NCBI GenBank assembly: GCA_037969565.1
Contig: JBBKXQ010000103.1
Coordinates: 1 to 64,000, forward strand
Direction of reading: 5' to 3'
DNA: 64,000 bases
Origin: SZUA-35 sp037969565
Lineage (GTDB): Bacteria; Actinomycetota; Acidimicrobiia; Acidimicrobiales; SZUA-35
The notes beneath the pieces were generated by a model. The model saw only the letters and a program-made list of their open reading frames with translations, did not search any database and was not told where the DNA came from. The first letter of the stretch is position 1. The number at the start of each line of letters is the position of its first letter. Positions 16,891 through 24,955 of this stretch are shown piece after piece. The translations under genes and the position numbers were made by a program.

Positions 16891-19128
16891 TCATACGGCG
16901 AGGATGAACACCGCAGCCAACAGCGTGGCCGCACCGAACATCAGGGTTGCGTAATTACGGATCTTGCCGGATTGCATCTTGCGGAGGAATCCGCCCGAGC
17001 TGAGGGCAGACAGGCCCGATCCGTTGACCGAGCCATCAATGAGCCCTTGGTCGATGAACCGATAGAGGAACTGGCCGCCGAAGACGGCGCCCTTGCCTGT
17101 GTAGTTGATGACGTTGTCGATCACGTTCTGGTTGAACCAGTAGATCGCCCGGGCCAGAGGGCCCTTGGTACCCGCTGCGATCACGTCGGTGTAGAGGTGA
17201 TCGAGGTAATACTTCTGCACCAACATCGTGTGGCCGGCCCGAGCAAACTTGTTGTGATCACGGAGGCCGCCCGTGACCTCGGTGGCCCGTGGGTTCTTGG
17301 CGAACAGGCGGCGGTAGTACTCATAGGTGAAGTAGATGGCCACGACACCGATGAGGGTGGCCAGGATCGCCATCGCCGGACTGGCCGAAGCGTGGCTGAT
17401 CAGCGGGAAGACCTTGCCGCCACCGGGCTCGACCCAGTGTTCGAACTTCAGGCCGATGGTGTCGCCCACCCATTCGGTCGGCATGTTGATCAGACCGGCA
17501 ACGACCGCGAGCCCGGCCAGCACCTGGAGCGGGATCATCATGCGGGGGCCTGGATCGTGGGGATGGTCGTGGCCCCGATATTCACCGAAGAAGACGAGCA
17601 TGATCACGCGTGTCATGTAGGCGGCAGTGAGCGCCGCTCCGAGAAGTCCGAACACGAGAGGAATGGTGTAATCGCCGTTGCCGCCAGTGCCGGGGAAGGC
17701 GCCGGCTCCCACCAAGATCTCGTCCTTGCTCCAGAAACCGGCGAGGGGGAAGAGACCGATGAGTGCTCCGGTGGCGATCATGAAGGTGACGAACGTCTTG
17801 GGCATCAGCTTCCGCAGACCGCCCATCTCGGCCTTCATGTCGAAGCTGTGATGGCAGGCGTGGCTGAGGGCTCCGGCCCCGAGGAAAAGGCACGCTTTGA
17901 AGATGGCGTGGGTGAAGAGGTGGAACATGGCGGCAGTCCAGGCGCCCATACCGAGAGCCATCACCATGTAGCCGAGCTGGCTCACCGTCGAGTAGGCCAA
18001 CACCTTCTTGATGTCGTTCTGCACGAAGGCCAGCAGACCTCCGCCGACAACCGTGATGCCACCGATGAGGGCCATGGCGTTGATGCTGCTGCCGGGAATC
18101 GACAGGCCGAACCAGAACACGGGGTAGAGGCGACCGATCAGGTAGATGCCGGCGACGACCATCGTGGCGGCGTGAATCAGCGCGCTGACGGGTGTTGGAC
18201 CTGCCATGGCGTCGGGCAGCCAGGTGTGCAGAACGAACTGGCCCGATTTCGACATGACGGCGGCCATGAGCGACAAGCTGGCGACGGTGAGCGTGCCCTG
18301 ACTGATGTCGCCGTTGACGGCTGCCTCGTTGATGGTTTGGATGTCGAACGTTCGACCGGCGGCGAAGAAGAGAATCGACATGCCGACCAACAGCCCGATA
18401 TCGCCGACCCGGTTGGTGAGGAAGGCCTTCAACGCGGCGTCGGAATTGGCCTTCTCCTCCCACCAGTGACCGATGAGCGCGAACGAGCAGACGCCGACGA
18501 GTTCCCATCCGACGATCAGCTGCAGCGTGCTTGAACTGAGGACCATGAACAGCATGGCTGCGGTGAACAAGCTGAGGAAAGCGAAGTAGTGGGTGTAACG
18601 CCGATCACCGCTCACGTAGTCGGTGGAGAAAATGTGCACCAGCAACGAGATGAAGGTGACGACGATCAGCAGCAGAACCGACTGCCCATCGATGAGGGTT
18701 CCGATGCCCACCGCTTTGGGCGCGCTCAAGTCGTCGCAGTTGTTGTTCGGCGCCTCGCCGGTGTCGAACCAGCAGAGCGAGTTCACGACGGCGGCAGGTT
18801 TGCCTTCGACCTCTCCGCCTTCACCCGAAGCTTCAGTGGCGAACTCACCAGTACTGCTCGCCGCCAACTCGAGCCCAGAGGCCTCGGCGTGTTCGACTCC
18901 GCCCGACTCGATCTGGGAGATCCACGTGAATCCGGTGGCAAGCGCCAGGAAGAAGCAGATGCTGACCGCGGTGACGCCGATCCAATGGACCTGCCCGCCC
19001 AGACGCTTTCCGAAGAAGAGCGTGATCAGGAACGACCCGGCCATGATCGCAGGGATCAGGAAGGCGTAATCGAACAGCCAATGGCTGACCTCGAACGTCT
19101 CGACGGCTTCGGTGGCAAAGAGGAACAT
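16891..19128 (-). CDS. nuoL: NADH-quinone oxidoreductase-like subunit L, operon 1
   Basis: 745 residues, the terminal antiporter-like subunit with a long C-terminal amphipathic part. Core motifs: LIVGWELVGVCSFALIGHWW, LHTWLPDAMAGPTPVSALIH, DIKKVLAYSTVSQLGYMVMA, PLAGFWSKDEIL. Unusual is an acidic, low-complexity loop at about residues 75-145 rich in Glu/Gly/Ser and with two cysteines, between the first helices. GTG or ATG reading gives MFLFATEAVETFEV; nuoK ends 8 nt upstream. It should form the far end of the membrane arm. Confidence 0.95.
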   Translation of the reverse strand: MFLFATEAVETFEVSHWLFDYAFLIPAIMAGSFLITLFFGKRLGGQVHWIGVTAVSICFFLALATGFTWISQIESGGVEHAEASGLELAASSTGEFATEASGEGGEVEGKPAAVVNSLCWFDTGEAPNNNCDDLSAPKAVGIGTLIDGQSVLLLIVVTFISLLVHIFSTDYVSGDRRYTHYFAFLSLFTAAMLFMVLSSSTLQLIVGWELVGVCSFALIGHWWEEKANSDAALKAFLTNRVGDIGLLVGMSILFFAAGRTFDIQTINEAAVNGDISQGTLTVASLSLMAAVMSKSGQFVLHTWLPDAMAGPTPVSALIHAATMVVAGIYLIGRLYPVFWFGLSIPGSSINAMALIGGITVVGGGLLAFVQNDIKKVLAYSTVSQLGYMVMALGMGAWTAAMFHLFTHAIFKACLFLGAGALSHACHHSFDMKAEMGGLRKLMPKTFVTFMIATGALIGLFPLAGFWSKDEILVGAGAFPGTGGNGDYTIPLVFGLLGAALTAAYMTRVIMLVFFGEYRGHDHPHDPGPRMMIPLQVLAGLAVVAGLINMPTEWVGDTIGLKFEHWVEPGGGKVFPLISHASASPAMAILATLIGVVAIYFTYEYYRRLFAKNPRATEVTGGLRDHNKFARAGHTMLVQKYYLDHLYTDVIAAGTKGPLARAIYWFNQNVIDNVINYTGKGAVFGGQFLYRFIDQGLIDGSVNGSGLSALSSGGFLRKMQSGKIRNYATLMFGAATLLAAVFILAV

Positions 19129-19136
19129 ACGGAGCG

Positions 19137-19436
19137 TCAGCCTTGGAGGAGGTCGGCTTCGGATACGTCGATGCTCCGACGATTCCGGTAGATGAGCAGG
19201 ACGATGGCGAGTCCGACGCCGACTTCAGCGGCGGCGACAGCGATGATGAACAGGGCGAAGACCTGACCGCTGATGTCGTCGTTGAACGCACCGAAGGCGA
19301 CCATGTTGACGTTGACCGCGTTGAGGATCAGCTCGATCGACATGAGAACCAGCACGCCGTTCTTGCGGGTGAGAACCCCGTAGACGCCGATACAGAACAA
19401 CAGCGCCGAGAACAGCAGGAATTGATTGAGAAACAT
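19137..19436 (-). CDS. nuoK: NADH-quinone oxidoreductase-like subunit K, operon 1
   Basis: 99 residues, three membrane helices, the normal size of NuoK. LMSIELILNAVNVNMVAFG carries the conserved membrane glutamate used for proton transfer, and AVAAAEVGVGLAIVLLIYR the second. The ATG at 19436 was chosen because it gives the family N-terminus MFLNQFLLFSALLF; the longer open frame upstream is antisense-like sequence of nuoJ. It lies between nuoJ and nuoL. Confidence 0.95.
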   Translation of the reverse strand: MFLNQFLLFSALLFCIGVYGVLTRKNGVLVLMSIELILNAVNVNMVAFGAFNDDISGQVFALFIIAVAAAEVGVGLAIVLLIYRNRRSIDVSEADLLQG

Positions 19437-19444
19437 GGGCGCCC

Positions 19445-19993
19445 CTAATCCCGACGGGCCACGACGACGGCCCCGATCAATGCGGCGAGAAGCAGCAGCG
19501 AGATGGCCTCGAACGGCACGATGTAGGTGCTGAAGATCGAGTCGGCGACCTGCTGGGTCCCTTGAACTTGACGATCGACGGGCAGCGTCTGGTCGTCGAA
19601 TGCTTCGACCAATGAGTAGGCCATCACGGCGAAGAGCGACGTGGCCACGAGTGCACCGATCCACCGCTGCTCGTGGTCGAGATCGTCTTCAGCCCCGATT
19701 TTGGCTCGGGTGAGCATCACCCCGAACAGGAGCAACACCATGATGGCACCGACGTAGACCAGTACTTGGGTGGCGGCCGCGAACTCGGCGCCGAGGATCA
19801 CGTAGATCGCTGCCACCGACGCAAGAACGACCAGCAGATAGAGCGCGGCGTGCACGACGTTGCTGGTGGTGACCATTCGCACGGCAGCGACGAGCGCGAC
19901 GAGCGCGACCACATAGAAGAAACCGTTGATCACCCACTCTTCCGTGCTGGTGAGCGAAGTCGTTTCCTGGGCAAGGACGAGGATTCCGCTCAA
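19445..19993 (-). CDS. nuoJ: NADH-quinone oxidoreductase-like subunit J, operon 1
   Basis: 182 residues, five hydrophobic helices. VRMVTTSNVVHAALYLLVVL and AATQVLVYVGAIMVLLLFGVML are the characteristic NuoJ segments; the second includes the flexible helix that couples quinone chemistry to proton pumping. Start is a TTG at 19993 that overlaps the nuoI stop (TTGA), suggesting translational coupling. Confidence 0.94.
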   Translation of the reverse strand: MSGILVLAQETTSLTSTEEWVINGFFYVVALVALVAAVRMVTTSNVVHAALYLLVVLASVAAIYVILGAEFAAATQVLVYVGAIMVLLLFGVMLTRAKIGAEDDLDHEQRWIGALVATSLFAVMAYSLVEAFDDQTLPVDRQVQGTQQVADSIFSTYIVPFEAISLLLLAALIGAVVVARRD

Positions 19994-20490
19994 CGAGGGA
20001 CCTTCTTCGCCTTGACGTCAGCACCTGGTTCGTAGGTCTCGAAATCCGGGACCGTCTCCATCCACTCACCCAGACGGGTCTTGTCGTGAAGGAGATCGGC
20101 GATCTTCGGCTCGGAGTATTCGTATTCCGGGCTCCAGAACAGCGCCTCGAAGGGACAGACCTCGACGCAGATTCCGCAGTACATGCAGAGCGAATAGTCG
20201 ATGTCGAAGCGATCGAGCTTGTTGACCGAACGGGGTTTGCCGCCGGCCCGCCGAGGTGGGGCAAGCGTTTTGTGACCCTCGATGTAGATGCACCAATCGG
20301 GGCATTCGCGGGCACAGAGCATGCACGATGTGCAGTTCTCCTCGTGGAGGGCGATCACGCCGCGTGCCCGAGGAGCAGGGTCTTCCTTTTCGTGCGGATA
20401 CTGAACCGTTTCCGCGCCGTTGACCACCGTCTTGGCCAGTTCTTTGAAGGTGAGGCCGAGGCCTTTCACCAATCCCGGTACCAGCCCCAT
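19990..20490 (-). CDS. nuoI: NADH-quinone oxidoreductase-like subunit I, operon 1 (two 4Fe-4S clusters)
   Basis: 166 residues. Two ferredoxin motifs, CTSCMLCARECPDWC and CMYCGICVEVCPFEA, hold clusters N6a and N6b that pass electrons to NuoB. An amphipathic N-terminal helix (LVKGLGLTFKELAKTVV) attaches it to the membrane arm. The ATG at 20490 fits the family; an in-frame start at 20535 would add unrelated residues. Because the operon has no nuoE, nuoF or nuoG, this subunit is the most likely electron entry point of this complex. Confidence 0.95.
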   Translation of the reverse strand: MGLVPGLVKGLGLTFKELAKTVVNGAETVQYPHEKEDPAPRARGVIALHEENCTSCMLCARECPDWCIYIEGHKTLAPPRRAGGKPRSVNKLDRFDIDYSLCMYCGICVEVCPFEALFWSPEYEYSEPKIADLLHDKTRLGEWMETVPDFETYEPGADVKAKKVPR

Positions 20491-20563
20491 CAGCCGCACA
20501 CTCCCTGCTCGAATCGCCCGACAGTCTGGCTGCAAGCGCTGCTCTTCGCACCCGTTGAAATGA

Positions 20564-21631
20564 TCATGAGCCCGTGAACGCCACTTTCAATACGCCGGTG
20601 ACGGCGATGTTCACCAGTGCGATCGGGATCAGCACCTTCCAGGCGAACCTCTGGAGCTGATCCTCGCGGAATCTCGGGTAGGTGAAACGAACCCAGTAGA
20701 TGACGAACGTGAGCATCAGCATCTTCACCGTCATCACGAGCGGGCCGATCACGTTGAACCAGGCCGAGTCGTACTCGAGGCCGATCAGGTCGGTGATGAA
20801 AGGCGGGATACTCCAGCCCCCGAGAAACAGGACCGAGGCCAGGAAGGCGAAGATTCCGGCGGTGGCGAATTCGCCGATGAAGAACATCAGGAAACGCATC
20901 CCCGAATATTCGGTCATGTAGCCGCTGACCAATTCGGATTCGGCGATGGGCATGTCGAACGGCACCTGCGTGAGTTCGGCCTGAACGGCGATCACGAAGA
21001 TCATGAAACCGACGAACTGCGTGAGGATGAACGGCAGGCCGAGGCCTCCGAATCCGAAGATCTCGCCATTGATCTGGGCGTAGACGATCTGTTGGAGATT
21101 GAGTGTTCCGGCTTGGATGACGACCCCGACAACGGCGAGAACCATCGGGAGTTCGTAAGCGATGAGCTGACCAGCGGCCCGCAAACCACCGAGCAAGGAG
21201 TATTTCGAGGCGCTCGACCAGCCCGCCATGAGGATCCCGATGACCGAAATCGAGCTGACCGCCAGCGCGAAGAACACGCCTGTGTCGAGATCGGTGAAGA
21301 GCGCATTCGGTCCGAACGGCACCACGACCGCAAGCAAAAAGGTGCTGAGCAACACGACATAGGGCGCCATGGCGAAAATCGTGCGATCGGCCTTGGCCGG
21401 AAAGATGTCTTCCTTCTGGAGCGACTTACCGACCTCGGCCAGAAGCTGGAGCGACCCGTAGGGACCAGCCTCCATGGGGCCGAGCCGACTCTGCATGAAC
21501 GAGACCATCTTGAACAGGTACAGATAGACGGTGACGCCGGCGGGTCCGAGGACCACCAAGAGCACCAACCCCATCTTCAGGAGGGTGCTCGACCACCAAG
21601 GAAAGTCGACGGCGAGGAGAGCAGCGGTCAC
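20564..21631 (-). CDS. nuoH: NADH-quinone oxidoreductase-like subunit H, operon 1
   Basis: 355 residues, eight hydrophobic helices. NuoH forms the quinone entry tunnel and links the peripheral arm to the pumps. Conserved segments: SRLGPMEAGPYGSLQLLAEV, KEDIFPAKADR, VQAELTQVPFDMPIAESELV and EYSGMRF. GTG start at 21631, inside a duplicated leader sequence. The stop is 73 nt from the start of nuoI. Confidence 0.95.
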   Translation of the reverse strand: MTAALLAVDFPWWSSTLLKMGLVLLVVLGPAGVTVYLYLFKMVSFMQSRLGPMEAGPYGSLQLLAEVGKSLQKEDIFPAKADRTIFAMAPYVVLLSTFLLAVVVPFGPNALFTDLDTGVFFALAVSSISVIGILMAGWSSASKYSLLGGLRAAGQLIAYELPMVLAVVGVVIQAGTLNLQQIVYAQINGEIFGFGGLGLPFILTQFVGFMIFVIAVQAELTQVPFDMPIAESELVSGYMTEYSGMRFLMFFIGEFATAGIFAFLASVLFLGGWSIPPFITDLIGLEYDSAWFNVIGPLVMTVKMLMLTFVIYWVRFTYPRFREDQLQRFAWKVLIPIALVNIAVTGVLKVAFTGS

Positions 21632-21817
21632 GCGATCACCCCTGCAGTCGAAGCTGTGGATCGATGTTGTGAGCGCCAGCGAGCAACTCGGTTAGTGAGC
21701 GAAGCGAACGGCGTAGGAGAAACGAACGGCGTCACGAGACCACCTCCGCAGCCGGAGCTGTCGGTCGATGTGGTGAGCGCCAGCGAGCAACTCGGTTAGT
21801 GAGCGAAGCGAACGGCG
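21628..21817. repeat. Tandem 104-bp duplication between nuoD and nuoH (operon 1)
   Basis: The unit 21628-21731 is repeated, slightly shortened, at 21732-21817. The two copies are identical over 45 bp (21669-21713 and 21773-21817) and similar on the left side. The left edge of each copy carries the TCAC that is the nuoH start in copy 1, so copy 2 looks like an extra copy of the nuoH leader. No reading frame of note is present. Confidence 0.85.
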
Positions 21818-21820
21818 GCG

Positions 21821-22993
21821 TCATCGGTCGATGTCTCCGAGGATGAAATAGAGCGACGCCAGGATCGTGATGACGTCGGGAACGTAGGTGCCCTTCAGCA
21901 ACCAGGGCGAAATGCTCATGTTGTTGAAACTGGCGGAGCGAATCTTGACTCGGAACGGCTCGAGGCCGCCCTTGCTCACGACGTAATAACCCATCTCGCC
22001 CAGCGGGTTCTCGGTGGCCACGTAGGCCTCACCTTCGGGAACCTTGATGATGCGGGGCACCTTCGCCATGATGGGACCGGCGGGAATCGTGTCGAGCAAC
22101 TGATCGACCATGCTGCAGCTCTCACGCACCTCTTGGAGGCGAACCCACGAGCGGGCGTAGGCGTCGCCGTCGGGATGAGTCCAGACTTTCCAGTCGATCT
22201 TGTCGTAGGCGAGGGCAGTGGGAGCATCTCGGCGCAGGTCCCAGTCGACACCCGAGCCCCGAATGTTCGCACCACTCAGCCCGTAGCTGAGACCGACATC
22301 GGCCGGAATGACGCCGATGCCCCGCGTGCGAGCTTCGAAGATCTCGTTGCCGAACAGCAGACCTTCGATGAGATCGCAAAAATCACGGATCTTGTCGATG
22401 CTCTGCTTCGTTTCGGCAATCCACCCCGATGGCAAGTCGTCCTTGACGCCGCCGATTCGATCGAAGTTCGGGTGGAACCGGCCGCCAGTGACGGACTCGA
22501 TCTGGTTGAGGATGTGCTCGCGATCGCGGAAGGCATAGAAGACCGGCGTGACCGCACCGAGCTGCACACCGAGGTCGCCCAAGAACAGGGTGAGGTGACC
22601 GATCCGACCGAGCTCGAACAGGATCGTGCGAATGTGCTGGGCCCGAGCTGGTGCCTCGATACCCATCAACTGTTCAGCGGCGAGGATGAACGGCACTTCG
22701 TTGCAGAAGCTCCCGAGCCAGTCGATGCGGTTGACGAGTGTGGTGACCTGGGCGTAGGTACGAACCTCGGTGAGCTTCTCGTAACCCCGATGCATGTAGC
22801 CCATGATCGGTTCGGCCTCGATCACCTGCTCGCCGTCGAGGCGAGCCACGATGCGGAGCGTGCCGTGGGTCGCCGGATGCTGAGGACCGATATTGAGGGT
22901 CATGCCCTCGGCTTCGAGTTCGAGATTGACCCGAGCGTCGGCTGCTTGAGCCGCCACATAGGCCAATTGTCGGCGATCACTGATGGCGGTCAT
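21821..22993 (-). CDS. nuoD: NADH-quinone oxidoreductase-like subunit D, operon 1
   Basis: 390 residues, the 49-kDa quinone-site subunit, related to NiFe-hydrogenase large subunits. GPQHPATHGTLR contains the conserved quinone-site histidine (His43), and the ending ILGDIDR is typical. The conserved Asp-Tyr pair of the site is here Asp-Trp (Trp92, codon at 22718-22720), while the paralogue in operon 2 keeps Tyr. ATG start overlaps the nuoC stop by 4 nt (ATGA). The NuoC and NuoD proteins are separate, not fused. Confidence 0.96.
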   Translation of the reverse strand: MTAISDRRQLAYVAAQAADARVNLELEAEGMTLNIGPQHPATHGTLRIVARLDGEQVIEAEPIMGYMHRGYEKLTEVRTYAQVTTLVNRIDWLGSFCNEVPFILAAEQLMGIEAPARAQHIRTILFELGRIGHLTLFLGDLGVQLGAVTPVFYAFRDREHILNQIESVTGGRFHPNFDRIGGVKDDLPSGWIAETKQSIDKIRDFCDLIEGLLFGNEIFEARTRGIGVIPADVGLSYGLSGANIRGSGVDWDLRRDAPTALAYDKIDWKVWTHPDGDAYARSWVRLQEVRESCSMVDQLLDTIPAGPIMAKVPRIIKVPEGEAYVATENPLGEMGYYVVSKGGLEPFRVKIRSASFNNMSISPWLLKGTYVPDVITILASLYFILGDIDR

Positions 22994-23778
22994 GAGGCAT
23001 CTCCGCTGTCGCTTGGCGTCTCATCAGCGACGTCGCTGCTGACTGCGTCGGGCGCTGGGGATGAGGGATCTGAGGACGAGGGATCTGCGACGTCGTCGGG
23101 ATTGGTGGCCGTCGGCTCGTCTTTGGCCGGCATCGGCTCGACGTCGACGATTCCGGGCCATGGCTTCACCAGCCGAGCCAGAAGCGGGAAGTCCTTGCGC
23201 ATCGGGTGGCCTTCGAAGTCTCCGGGAAGGTAGATCTTCTGCAACCCTGGGTGACCGGCGAAGTTGATGCCGAACATCTCGAAGGCCTCACGCTCGTGCC
23301 AATTGGCGCCGGCGTAGACACCGGTCCAAGAGGGAACCGTCAGCGTGTCGTCGGGAACATCGGACTTGATGTGGACTCCGAGCCCGGTGGTGAGGTTGTA
23401 GACGCGAGACAGGATCTGGAAGCGAGTCTCGCCACCGGCGTAGCCTCGCACGATCTCGGTTGTGGCCGCCGATTCGGCCTCACCATTTGCCTCGATCTCG
23501 AGCGCCGAGTCGACGGCGGAGTCGAGGCTGCGACCGAACGGAGAAGGCAACCAATCGATCACGGAGATGAAGTCGAAGAACCGGAATCGTTGCCGCTCGC
23601 GGAGATATTCCGCCACGTCGGCCAGCGACTCGGGGGCAACGCGGATCCACAGATCGACGCCCGGGATGAGATGGTGTTCGATCAGTTGATCGCCGAGCTC
23701 GGCGACCAAGACCTCGAGGAGTGCCTCGCGGGCCTCGTCCGGAACGGTCTCTTCGGCTACTTCGGTGGTGTCAGTCAT
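22990..23778 (-). CDS. nuoC: NADH-quinone oxidoreductase-like subunit C, operon 1
   Basis: 262 residues, 30-kDa subunit of the connecting module. The core spans about residues 20-210: RVYNLTTGLGVHIKSDVPDD, TWTGVYAGANWHEREAFEMF-like segment PSWTGVYAGANWHEREAFEM, FGINFAGHPGLQKIYLPGDF and GHPMRKDFPL. After it comes an extra tail of about 50 residues rich in Asp, Ser and Pro, absent from the operon 2 copy. ATG start, 24 nt after nuoB. Confidence 0.94.
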   Translation of the reverse strand: MTDTTEVAEETVPDEAREALLEVLVAELGDQLIEHHLIPGVDLWIRVAPESLADVAEYLRERQRFRFFDFISVIDWLPSPFGRSLDSAVDSALEIEANGEAESAATTEIVRGYAGGETRFQILSRVYNLTTGLGVHIKSDVPDDTLTVPSWTGVYAGANWHEREAFEMFGINFAGHPGLQKIYLPGDFEGHPMRKDFPLLARLVKPWPGIVDVEPMPAKDEPTATNPDDVADPSSSDPSSPAPDAVSSDVADETPSDSGDAS

Positions 23779-23802
23779 GCTGGGTGCTCACTCGAGCGAC
23801 GC

Positions 23803-24306
23803 TCACGCGCCAATCTCGAGCGGATCTCCCTTCCACTTTTCGACCATGTCCTCGTGTTGGATGATCTCCTGCAGCAGCACGATTCCTTCTAGCAGCGCCT
23901 CGGGCCGAGGAGGACATCCGGGCACGTACACATCGACGGGGATGATCTGATCGATGCCCTTCGTGACGCTGTAGCTGTCCCAGTACGGACCGCCGCAGTT
24001 GGCGCACGAACCCATCGAAATGACGTACTTCGGCTCGGGCATCTGCTCGTAGAGCCGTCGAATCGCCGGTGCCATCTTGTCGGTGACGGTTCCCGACACC
24101 ACAACGAGGTCGGCCTGGCGTGGACTGGCCGGGAGAGGAATGACGCCGAGACGCATCACGTCATAACGGGGCGACCCGAAAGCAGCACCCATCTCGATCG
24201 CACAGCAAGCGAGCCCCCACTGGTAGACCCAGAGAGAATATTTGCGGCTCGTGTTGAGCAACGTGGTGAGAGCTTTGGGCATCTTGCCCGAGTCAACGAG
24301 ACCCAT
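23803..24306 (-). CDS. nuoB: NADH-quinone oxidoreductase-like subunit B, operon 1 (cluster N2)
   Basis: 167 residues, PSST-type subunit that holds the terminal 4Fe-4S cluster N2. The four ligands are seen as GLACCAIEMGA (adjacent cysteines), SMGSCANCGG and VPGCPPRPEALL. The ATG at 24306 gives the usual MGLVDSGKMPKALTTLLN; longer in-frame starts run antisense through nuoA. It is 89 nt downstream of nuoA. Confidence 0.96.
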   Translation of the reverse strand: MGLVDSGKMPKALTTLLNTSRKYSLWVYQWGLACCAIEMGAAFGSPRYDVMRLGVIPLPASPRQADLVVVSGTVTDKMAPAIRRLYEQMPEPKYVISMGSCANCGGPYWDSYSVTKGIDQIIPVDVYVPGCPPRPEALLEGIVLLQEIIQHEDMVEKWKGDPLEIGA

Positions 24307-24395
24307 GGAGGAGTTACTCCGGAATGTTTGTGGATGGCGAACGTGATTGTGCGTTGGTGTTGCGGAAACGAGCGGGTGGATTTTGCGTCGCGGGC

Positions 24396-24761
24396 TCAAA
24401 CCCAGCGCAAGACACCCTTCCGCCAGGCATAAGCCAGACCGAGGGCGAGAATGAAGATGAAGATCACCATCTCGACCAAGCCGAAGAACCCATAAGCCTC
24501 GAGACGAGTGGCCCAAGGAAAGATGAACACGGCTTCAACGTCGAACATGACGAACAACAAGGCAAAGATGTAATAGCGGATTTGGCTCTGTGACCAGCCC
24601 GATCCGACCGGATCAACACCACTCTCGTAGTTCTCGAGCTTCGCCGACGTTGGGCGGCTGGGGCGCAGGAAGCTGCCGGCACCGATCAACGTGCCAACGA
24701 GCACGATGGCCAGGCCGCCAAAAATAGCGACAATTGCGTAGTCACGAAGGAAGTCCGACAC
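24396..24761 (-). CDS. nuoA: NADH-quinone oxidoreductase-like subunit A, operon 1
   Basis: 121 residues, three membrane helices. Family motifs: KLENYESGVDPVGSGWSQSQ, RYYIFALLFVMFDVEAVFIF and PWA. The GTG at 24761 gives a normal length; the open frame continues upstream to 24842 but that part has no NuoA character. It is the first gene of the 11-gene operon. Its promoter should lie in the about 190 nt between it and the end of glgB. Confidence 0.93.
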   Translation of the reverse strand: MSDFLRDYAIVAIFGGLAIVLVGTLIGAGSFLRPSRPTSAKLENYESGVDPVGSGWSQSQIRYYIFALLFVMFDVEAVFIFPWATRLEAYGFFGLVEMVIFIFILALGLAYAWRKGVLRWV

Positions 24762-24955
24762 GGGGCGAGATGGTATCTGTCCAGCGAAGCTTCGACCAAG
24801 CTCTCCCGTATTTAGATGTTGACTCGCCCGCGGGCTGAGCAAGGGCGATGAGCGAGAACGTGGTCGGGGATCGGCTCACGATCGTCAAGCGACCGCCCTC
24901 GGCCTCGCTGATCGACCGTCGTCGTGCTGACCGTTTGCTCACATGGGTCGGCTGG

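Noticed and set aside
14937..16907. 656-codon plus-strand open frame across nuoN/nuoM
   Set aside because: It is antisense to two clear nuo genes, has a His/Glu/Arg-biased composition typical of reverse-frame reading in high-GC DNA, and shows no domain.
16687..18534. 615-codon plus-strand open frame across nuoL of operon 1
   Set aside because: Antisense shadow of nuoL with the same composition bias; no similarity or ribosome-binding site of note.
24823..24840. GC-rich palindrome GCCCGCGGGC upstream of nuoA of operon 1 as a terminator of glgB
   Set aside because: The palindrome has no loop and no T run on the glgB side; too weak to call.
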